Below are positions 16,746-23,527 of a DNA stretch of 45,919 nucleotides, piece after piece. Made by a program: the position numbers and the translations under genes. Origin of the DNA: Alphaproteobacteria bacterium (lineage in GTDB: Bacteria > Pseudomonadota > Alphaproteobacteria > Micropepsales > Micropepsaceae); contig JAQGLO010000014.1 in the NCBI GenBank assembly GCA_028292825.1, positions 1 through 45,919 on the forward strand, read 5' to 3'. How positions within the stretch are numbered: position 1 is the first letter of the stretch; each line of letters starts with the position of its first letter. The notes beneath the pieces are model-generated. The model worked only from the letters and a program-made list of their open reading frames with translations, searched no databases and was not told the DNA's origin.

Positions 16746-17918
16746 ATGCTTATCAAAGACAGTCTTTCACGCCGCCGCCTGCTGCAGACCACGGGCGGCG
16801 CCATGCTGGCCGGCGCCGCAGCGGCCACCGCCGCCGCCGCGCAGCAGGGGCCGAACGCGCCCTACAATCCGCATCCCGCCAGCCGTATCGGCCAGCCGCA
16901 GGAAGGCCCCGATACGCCCAAGCTCACGCTGTACATGGATGACCTTCTCAGCGAGCAGGAGGCCATCAACCTCAAGCAGATCGGCATCAACTGGATCGAT
17001 GCCCAGGCGGTGCCGGAACAGCCCTGGGGCATGGATTACCTGCAGCCGCGCGTGGACGCGCTGAAGAAGCAGGACATGCGCATCGGCATCATGATGGTGC
17101 GCTGGTCCTACAAGGGCGGCATGGATCCCGAAATGAACAAGATCGTGCGCGGCCTGGCGGGCCGCGACGCGGAAATCGCCAAGATCAAGCAGACTATCGT
17201 CAATATGGGCAAGCTGGGCATTCCGGTGCTGGAATGGAATTTCTACAATCACCGCGCCACCGACGGCTATGCCAATGCGCCCGGCCGCGGCGGCTCGGGC
17301 ATGACCGAGTTCAAGTATGAGCGGATGAAGGACCTGCCGCCGCTGCCCGAGGACGGTGCGCCGCAGAACTATGAGGACACCTGGAAAAACATCGAATACT
17401 TCCTGAAGGAAGTGGTCCCGGTGGCGGAAAAGAACAATGTGACGCTGTCGGTGCATCCCAACGATCCGCCGGCGCCGCTGAGCCGCGGCTCGGCCCAGGT
17501 GCTGAACAGCTTCTCCGACTGGAAGCGGCTGGTGGAGACGGTGAACTCGCCGCACAACTGCATGACCTGGGACTGCGGCGTCACCCGCGAGCTGGGCGAG
17601 GATCCGGTGGTCGTCGGCAACTGGCTCGCTTCGCGCGACCGCATCGGCCAGGTGCATTTCCGCAATGTCGTGATGCGCAAGCCGCGCGAAGACTATACCG
17701 AGGTCTTCCCGGATGACGGCGACAACGACATGTTCGAAGTCATGAAGCTGCTGGTGAAGAACAACTACAAGCGCACCATCTTCCCCGAGCATCCGCGTGG
17801 GCTGGCGGTGGACAAGCTGCTGCCCAAGGGCACCAACCCTACGGCCGCCTGGGCCTACAACGTCGGCCATTGCAAGGCGATGCTGCAGATTGCGCTGCGG
17901 CAGCTGAAGGGGCTCTAA
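16746..17918 (+). CDS. Tat-exported mannonate-dehydratase-like (xylose-isomerase-type TIM barrel) protein
   Basis: 390 residues; purine-rich GGGGGAAA before the ATG. A Tat signal with 'S-R-R-R-L-L-Q' at about residues 8-14 and an Ala-rich core precedes a TIM barrel. The best family match from memory is mannonate dehydratase (UxuA): 'V-H237-P-N-D-P-P-A-P', 'V-H304-F-R-N-V' and the C-terminal 'E348-H349-P-R-G' sit where UxuA has its metal-site segments. Two ligands look changed: the UxuA Cys segment reads 'W-D276-C277-G', and the final Asp is Glu348. UxuA itself is cytoplasmic and makes 2-keto-3-deoxygluconate. Export and an altered metal site suggest a different substrate, perhaps an oxidised sugar made by the neighbouring dehydrogenases. 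Confidence 0.8.
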   Translation: MLIKDSLSRRRLLQTTGGAMLAGAAAATAAAAQQGPNAPYNPHPASRIGQPQEGPDTPKLTLYMDDLLSEQEAINLKQIGINWIDAQAVPEQPWGMDYLQPRVDALKKQDMRIGIMMVRWSYKGGMDPEMNKIVRGLAGRDAEIAKIKQTIVNMGKLGIPVLEWNFYNHRATDGYANAPGRGGSGMTEFKYERMKDLPPLPEDGAPQNYEDTWKNIEYFLKEVVPVAEKNNVTLSVHPNDPPAPLSRGSAQVLNSFSDWKRLVETVNSPHNCMTWDCGVTRELGEDPVVVGNWLASRDRIGQVHFRNVVMRKPREDYTEVFPDDGDNDMFEVMKLLVKNNYKRTIFPEHPRGLAVDKLLPKGTNPTAAWAYNVGHCKAMLQIALRQLKGL

Positions 17919-17936
17919 AAGACAGGCTCATCTGCC

Positions 17937-19790
17937 CTACGGCAAACCGAACACCACAAGGCTGTCGCCATCGGCCGGGCTCCGCAGAAAGGACCCGCCG
18001 GTGGCGACCACCGCCACATATTGCTTGCCGTCTTTGCCCTGATAGCTGATGGGCGAGGCGTGGGCGGAATAATCCAGCCTGAAGGTCCAGATTTCCTTGC
18101 CGGTCCTGCTGTCGAAGGCGCGGAAACGGCTGTCATCGGTGGCGCCGATAAACGTCAGACCCGACGCGGTGGACAGCGGCGCGCCCAGGCTGGGACGCCC
18201 GGTGTTTCTCACCGCCTCCGGAAGACTGTCGGTGACGCCCAGGGTGGTGCGCCAGGCGATCTCGCCGGTGTTGACGTTCACCGCATACAGGCTGCCCCAG
18301 GGCGGGGTCTGGCACATCAACTTGTTCTTCTCGTCGATGAAGAAACTGTCCGGCCCGGTGGTCGATCCCCAATAGCCTTCCTTCTTCTTTTCCAGCTGCT
18401 CGATCGAGCCCATGTCCATGGTGTTGACGATGAAATAACCCAGCTTGGGGTCGAACGAGCCGCCGCCCCATTCCGGCCCGCCGCCGCTGCCGGGGAAGCG
18501 TGCGATCTGCGAATCCATGGTCAGCGGCGAGAAGGGCAGGCTGTCATGCAGCTTGTGGTCGGCGATCAGCTTCCTGCAGAAGGCGTTCAGCTCCGGCGTC
18601 ACCGTGGTGACATCGGTGGCGGCGGAAAAGCTCTGGCGCGCCAGCGGCGGCGGCGTCAGCGGCACCGGCTGGGTCGGCCAGGCCTCTTCGTCGGTGACGG
18701 TCGAAGCCGGCACCGGGATTTCCTTCACCGGGTAGATCGGCTTGCCGGTGACGCGGTTGAGCAGGAACAGATAGGCCGACTTGTTCATCGCCGCCACGGC
18801 GGGGATGATCTTGCCATCCTTCTTCACGTCCAGCAGCATGGGAAGGGTGGTGGAATCCCAGTCCCACAGCGAATGATGCAGCAGCTGGAAATACCACAGC
18901 CGCTTGCCGGTATTGGCATCGACCGCGACAAGGGTATTGCCGAACAGGTTGGCGCCATGGCGGTCGCCGCCCCAGCGATCCGGGGCGGGATCGCCGAACG
19001 GCAGATAGGCGATGCCGCGCTTGTCGTCGATCGTCACCTGGTTCCAGATATTGACGCCGGAACGGTTCTCGGTGCTGCCCGGCGCCCAGGTGTCGTAGCC
19101 CAGTTCGCCCTTGCGCGGCACCGAATGAAAGGTCCAGACCAGCTTGCCGGTGCGCACATCCCAGGCGCGCTCATCACCCGACACGCCGCGCGATTCCTCC
19201 GGGGTCGAGGTGCCGGTGATCACCAGGTTGCGATAGACCGAGGGCGGCGAGGTTTCGGCATACTGCCGGTCAAAGCCGCGCATAACCTCCGGCGTCTTCA
19301 GGTTGACGGCGCCATGCTCGCCGAAGCCTGTCGCGGCTTGTCCGGTTTTCACATTCACCGCTCGCAGCTTGCCGGTGTTGGTGCCGAACAGAAGCTGCGG
19401 CGCATGGTCCTTGTCGCCGGGCCAATAGGCCATGCCGCGCGGCGCCGGCTTTTCATTGTCCGGCAGGTCGTAGGACCAGATTTCCTTGCCGCTGACGGGA
19501 TCGAGCGCCACGATCTTGCCATAAGGCGATCCCAGGTACATGACACCATCAACCACCAGCGGCGTGGTCTGGCTGACGGCGGTGCGCGCCGCACCGGCCG
19601 GCTTCATGTGATAGGTCCAAGCCACCTTCAGCGACCCGACATTGGCAGGTGTGATCTGCGTCATCGGGGAATAGCGCATCGCACCGGCATCGTTGCCGTA
19701 ATTGGGCCAGTCCGTGCTGGTCGCTGCAACTGCGAAGCCGGGCAGCGCTGCGGCCAGCAAGGCAATCCTGAGGCTGCGAAATCCGGACAT
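17937..19790 (-). CDS. Periplasmic PQQ-dependent dehydrogenase (glucose-dehydrogenase-like)
   Basis: 617 residues with a Sec signal peptide (about 1-22, ending 'AVA'). An eight-bladed quinoprotein propeller follows: early 'W-P-N-Y-G-N-D-A-G-A-M-R-Y-S-P-M-T-Q-I', many 'T-G-K-x-x-W' blade turns, and H305-H306-S-L-W-D-W-D, the motif around the catalytic Asp in membrane glucose dehydrogenase-type enzymes. There is no N-terminal membrane domain and no heme site, so it should be soluble and pass electrons to a separate carrier. It ends 18 bases from the convergent TIM-barrel gene and is divergent from the MFS gene. Substrate unknown, probably a sugar or polyol. Confidence 0.87.
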   Translation of the reverse strand: MSGFRSLRIALLAAALPGFAVAATSTDWPNYGNDAGAMRYSPMTQITPANVGSLKVAWTYHMKPAGAARTAVSQTTPLVVDGVMYLGSPYGKIVALDPVSGKEIWSYDLPDNEKPAPRGMAYWPGDKDHAPQLLFGTNTGKLRAVNVKTGQAATGFGEHGAVNLKTPEVMRGFDRQYAETSPPSVYRNLVITGTSTPEESRGVSGDERAWDVRTGKLVWTFHSVPRKGELGYDTWAPGSTENRSGVNIWNQVTIDDKRGIAYLPFGDPAPDRWGGDRHGANLFGNTLVAVDANTGKRLWYFQLLHHSLWDWDSTTLPMLLDVKKDGKIIPAVAAMNKSAYLFLLNRVTGKPIYPVKEIPVPASTVTDEEAWPTQPVPLTPPPLARQSFSAATDVTTVTPELNAFCRKLIADHKLHDSLPFSPLTMDSQIARFPGSGGGPEWGGGSFDPKLGYFIVNTMDMGSIEQLEKKKEGYWGSTTGPDSFFIDEKNKLMCQTPPWGSLYAVNVNTGEIAWRTTLGVTDSLPEAVRNTGRPSLGAPLSTASGLTFIGATDDSRFRAFDSRTGKEIWTFRLDYSAHASPISYQGKDGKQYVAVVATGGSFLRSPADGDSLVVFGLP

Positions 19791-19931
19791 GTGTTTCCCC
19801 TGCTTCTTCTATTCCTGTGCGCCTTCTGAAAGGACGCATGCGCAAAGCCTAGTGCGCCCGCCCGCTTCCGGCAACATGGGCGATTGACAGCGCACCCGCC
19901 CCGGTCAGGATGGTTCAAAATGGGGAGCGGG

Positions 19932-21215
19932 ATGGCGGACACGCATGAGGCGTCGGCAGTGGCGCGGATCACCTGGCGCATCCTGCCGCTGCTGTTCGCC
20001 GCCTATTTCGTCGCCTATGTCGACCGGGTCAATGTCGGCTTCGCGGCCCTGACCATGAACCGCGACCTGGGCCTGAACGCCCAGCAGTATGGCCTGGCCG
20101 CCGGGCTGTTCTTTGTCGGCTATGTCGCTTTTTCCATTCCCAGCAACCTGGTGCTGGCGCGGCTGGGCGGACGCATCTGGATTCCCGTCATCATGGTGTT
20201 GTGGGGCCTGGCGTCCCTGACCAACGCCTGGGTGACGGGGCCGCACAGCTTCTATCTGGTGCGCTTCATATTGGGCATCGGGGAAGCTGGACTTTATCCC
20301 GGCCTGCTCTACATCATGACCCAATGGTTTCCCGGCAGGTACCGGGTGCGGATGCTGACCCTGCTGGCGCTGTCCACGCCCTTTTCGATCATGGCGGGCT
20401 CGCTGATTTCCCAGCCCATCCTGTTGCTGGATGGCATCGCCGGCCTGCGCGGCTGGCAATGGCTGTTCGCACTGCAGGCCCTGCCCACCATCGCGCTGGG
20501 CGTCGCCTTCTTCTTTGCGCTGCCGGACAGCCCCGCCACCGCGACATGGCTGAAGCCCGACGACAAGGCGTGGCTGGTGGACCAGCTCGCCGCAGAGCGC
20601 ACCCGGCGCGAGCAGATCCAGCGCTTCAGCGTGAAGGGCGCGCTGACCAGTCCCATCGTCTGGCTGATCGCCGTGGCGGGCAGCGGCATCAACGGCGCCG
20701 CCTATGGCCTGATCCTGTTCCTGCCGCAGATGATCCATGCCCTGGGCGTCTCCAATGCGCTGACGCCGCTGGTCAACGCCATTCCCTTTGCGGTGGCGGC
20801 GCTGGTGATGGTGTGGTGGGGCGCCCATTCCGACCGCAGCATGGAGCGCAACTGGCATGCCGCCATTCCCGCTGCTGTTGCGGGCATCGCGCTGGTGTCC
20901 TGCACCGTGCTGACCAACCCGATCGCGATCATGGTGGCGCTGACCGTGGGGATCACCGGCATCTTCTGCTACGTCTCGGTGTTCTGGGCGGTGCCATCCG
21001 CGATGCTCACCGGCCCTGCCGCAGCAGCAGGCCTGGCGCTGATCAACGCCATCGCCAATGTCGGCAGCTTCGCCGGGCCCTACATGGTCGGCTGGGTCAA
21101 GGATTTCACCGGCAATTACGCGCTGGGCATCATGGCGCTGGGCATTGGCCCGCTGCTGGCCGCCATCATCGCCGCCAGCCTGCGGTCGGCCGCGCGGTTC
21201 GAAGCCTCGACCTGA
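19932..21215 (+). CDS. MFS transporter, ACS (anion:cation symporter)-like
   Basis: 427 residues from the ATG at 19932, which has GGGGAG just upstream; the ATG at 19920 is the other candidate. About twelve hydrophobic helices. The first loop region 'Y-V-D-R-V-N-V-G-F-A' and the segment 'G-L-F-F-V-G-Y-V-A-F-S-I-P-S-N-L-V-L-A-R-L-G-G-R' are characteristic of the ACS family, whose members import hexuronates, aldonates (glucarate, galactonate) and aromatic acids with protons. That fits uptake of acidic sugar products made in the periplasm by the adjoining dehydrogenases. It is 53 bases upstream of the sugar-dehydrogenase small subunit and probably in the same transcript. Confidence 0.88.
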   Translation: MADTHEASAVARITWRILPLLFAAYFVAYVDRVNVGFAALTMNRDLGLNAQQYGLAAGLFFVGYVAFSIPSNLVLARLGGRIWIPVIMVLWGLASLTNAWVTGPHSFYLVRFILGIGEAGLYPGLLYIMTQWFPGRYRVRMLTLLALSTPFSIMAGSLISQPILLLDGIAGLRGWQWLFALQALPTIALGVAFFFALPDSPATATWLKPDDKAWLVDQLAAERTRREQIQRFSVKGALTSPIVWLIAVAGSGINGAAYGLILFLPQMIHALGVSNALTPLVNAIPFAVAALVMVWWGAHSDRSMERNWHAAIPAAVAGIALVSCTVLTNPIAIMVALTVGITGIFCYVSVFWAVPSAMLTGPAAAAGLALINAIANVGSFAGPYMVGWVKDFTGNYALGIMALGIGPLLAAIIAASLRSAARFEAST

Positions 21216-21268
21216 CGCCGCTTTCTGGCTAGCGTTGGCCAAACGCCGAACCGGAAGGGCGACCAGGA

Positions 21269-21832
21269 ATGAGTTTCGACCGCCGCGACATGCTGATGGG
21301 CGTGGGCGCCATTTTTGGCGCCGCGCTGGCCGCGCCGTTGCAGAAGGCGCTGGCCGCCGAAGCTGTCGCCACGGTGGTGCCCGGCTACATCGCATCCCGC
21401 ACCATCTTCACCGCCGCCCAGCGCAGCGATGTGGCCGCCATCAGCGAGCGCATCATTCCCACCACCGACACGCCCGGCGCCATCGCCGCCGGTGTGCCCG
21501 GCTTCATCGAGATGATGCTGGCCGACTGGTATGAGGCGGGCGACCGCGACGAGTTTCTCACGGGCCTCACCGTGATCGACGGCTTCTGCACCGGCCAGCA
21601 CGTCAAATCCTTTGCCGCGCTGGCGCCCGCCGAGCAGGATGCCGTGCTCACCTGCGCCATGAACGGCATGATGCCGGGGCTTGCCACCGGCTTCTTCGAA
21701 CATTGCCGCCAGATGGTGATCCTGGGCTATTACACCAGCGAGATCGGCTGCCGGCAGGAGCGCATCTATCTGCCGCTGCCCGGCCGCTATGACGGCCACT
21801 ATCCCTATCCCGGCAAGGTCTTCTCGTCATGA
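21269..21832 (+). CDS. Gluconate 2-dehydrogenase subunit 3 family protein (small subunit of FAD sugar dehydrogenase)
   Basis: 187 residues; ATG after CAGGA. A Tat signal (R5-R6-D-M-L-M) precedes a helical domain with 'A-A-I-S-E-R-I-I-P-T-T-D-T-P-G-A' and 'G-V-P-G-F-I-E', the usual wording of the gluconate 2-dehydrogenase subunit 3 family. These small subunits carry the Tat signal for the flavoprotein, which rides along without its own signal. The stop overlaps the start of the flavoprotein gene (ATGA), consistent with a 1:1 complex. The cytochrome c subunit often found with such pairs is not next door. Confidence 0.9.
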   Translation: MSFDRRDMLMGVGAIFGAALAAPLQKALAAEAVATVVPGYIASRTIFTAAQRSDVAAISERIIPTTDTPGAIAAGVPGFIEMMLADWYEAGDRDEFLTGLTVIDGFCTGQHVKSFAALAPAEQDAVLTCAMNGMMPGLATGFFEHCRQMVILGYYTSEIGCRQERIYLPLPGRYDGHYPYPGKVFSS

Positions 21833-23514
21833 CGGATTTCGACGCCATCGTGATCGGCTCCGGCGTCTCCGGCGGCTGGGCCGCCAAGGAGCTGACGGAA
21901 AAAGGCCTGAAGGTCCTGATGCTGGATCGCGGCCGCATGGTCGAGCACAAGAAGGATTACATCACCGAAGGCCATGGTCCGTGGAAGCTGGCCTATCGCG
22001 GCACGCTGCCGCCCGCCGAAGTGGCGCGCGATCATTTTCTCGGCAAGTGGGGCGGCGCGGCCTCCACCGACCGGACGCATTTCTACAACAATGACCGCCT
22101 CAATCCGTTCGACTATGAGAACTCCAAGCCGTTCCGCTGGGTGCGCCCCAACCAGGTGGGCGGCAAGTCGCTGATCTGGAGCCGCGTCACCCTGCGCTGG
22201 AGCCAGCTGAACTTCGACTCCAACAAGCAGGATGGTCACGGCAGCCCCTGGCCCATCGGCTATGACGACATCGCGCCCTGGTATTCCTATGTCGAGAAAT
22301 ACGCCGGTATCGCAGGGCAGAAGGAAGGCCTGTTCCAATTGCCCGACGGCGAGTTCCAGCCGCCGCACCCCATGAATGTCGCCGAAGAGTGGGTGAAGGA
22401 ACGGCTGGAAAAGGCCATGCCCGGCCGCAAGCTGATCCACACCCGCTGCGCCAACATGACCGAGGACAAGCCGGAGCAGGGCCGCAGCAAATGCCAGAAG
22501 CGCGACCAGTGTGCCCGCGGCTGTTCGTTCGGCGCATATTTCTCCACGCAAGCCGTCACGCTGCCCGCGGCGCGCAAGACCGGCAACCTCACCTTGCTGT
22601 CCGACAAGGTGGTGACCAATCTCGAATATGACGGCAAGACCAGGCGCGTCACCGGCGTACGGGTGGTGGACGCCAATACCCAGGAAGCCCACACCTATAC
22701 CGGGCGCATCGTGTTCCTGTGCGCCTCGGCCATGGCCTCGACGCAGATTCTGCTGAACTCCCGCCTGCCGAACAGCGGGCTCAGCGTCTTCAATTCCAGC
22801 GGCGTGCTGGGCCGCTACATCATGGACCATGTGATGCGCACCAATGTCTGGGGCACGGTGCCCGATGGCGCGCTGGACCCCCTGGTGCAGTTCGGCCGCC
22901 GTCCCACCGGCGTTTACATTCCCCGCTTCCGCAACCTGCAGGGCCAGGACGAGGGCGTCGATTTCGTGCGCGGCTACGCCTTCCAGGGCGCTGCGGGGCG
23001 CGCCATTGCGACGCCGGGCGGTTTCGGCGTGGCGCTGAAACAGGGCATGCGCCGCTATGCGCCCTGGCGGATCGGCTTCAACGCCTTCGCCGAATGCCTG
23101 CCCTATAAAGACAATAGCCTGACTCTGAATCCCGCCAGGCTGGACCGTTTCGGGGTGCCGCTGCTGGTGTTCAATGTCACCTTCAAGGACAACGAGACCC
23201 GCATGATGAACGACGCCCAGCGCCAGGGCGAGACCATGCTGCGCGCCGCCGGTCTGGTGAGCGTGGGCTCGGGCCAGGAAGAACATGTCCCCGGCGACGC
23301 CATTCATGAAATGGGCGGGGCCTGCATGGGGGATGATCCGACATCTTCTGTCGTGAACCGATGGAGCCAGGCGCATGACGCCCCCAACCTGTTCGTCACC
23401 GACGGGTCCCAGATGGCGTCCACCAACTGCGTCAATCCTTCGCTGACCTTCATGGCCCTAACGGCGCGGGCCTGTGACCATGCCGTGAAACTGGTGCAGG
23501 CGGGCGCGATCTGA
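21829..23514 (+). CDS. GMC-family FAD/Fe-S sugar dehydrogenase catalytic subunit
   Basis: 561 residues without a signal peptide. The FAD Rossmann motif 'I-V-I-G-S-G-V-S-G-G-W-A-A' is at residues 5-17; C222-x5-C228-x3-C232 has the spacing I recall for the [3Fe-4S] cluster of bacterial FAD glucose dehydrogenase; the C-terminal 'T-D-G-S-Q-M-A-S-T-N-C-V-N-P-S-L-T' holds the GMC active-site Asn region. This subfamily includes gluconate 2-dehydrogenase, FAD glucose dehydrogenase and glycoside 3-dehydrogenases such as Caulobacter LacA. It is coupled to the Tat-bearing small subunit, so the complex should act in the periplasm. Which carbon is oxidised is not visible. Confidence 0.9.
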   Translation: MTDFDAIVIGSGVSGGWAAKELTEKGLKVLMLDRGRMVEHKKDYITEGHGPWKLAYRGTLPPAEVARDHFLGKWGGAASTDRTHFYNNDRLNPFDYENSKPFRWVRPNQVGGKSLIWSRVTLRWSQLNFDSNKQDGHGSPWPIGYDDIAPWYSYVEKYAGIAGQKEGLFQLPDGEFQPPHPMNVAEEWVKERLEKAMPGRKLIHTRCANMTEDKPEQGRSKCQKRDQCARGCSFGAYFSTQAVTLPAARKTGNLTLLSDKVVTNLEYDGKTRRVTGVRVVDANTQEAHTYTGRIVFLCASAMASTQILLNSRLPNSGLSVFNSSGVLGRYIMDHVMRTNVWGTVPDGALDPLVQFGRRPTGVYIPRFRNLQGQDEGVDFVRGYAFQGAAGRAIATPGGFGVALKQGMRRYAPWRIGFNAFAECLPYKDNSLTLNPARLDRFGVPLLVFNVTFKDNETRMMNDAQRQGETMLRAAGLVSVGSGQEEHVPGDAIHEMGGACMGDDPTSSVVNRWSQAHDAPNLFVTDGSQMASTNCVNPSLTFMALTARACDHAVKLVQAGAI

Positions 23515-23527
23515 GCTAAACAGCGCC

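Noticed and set aside
18021-19829. A 602-codon plus-strand frame opposite the PQQ dehydrogenase at 17937
   Set aside because: Antisense shadow; the minus-strand frame has a signal peptide and quinoprotein blades.
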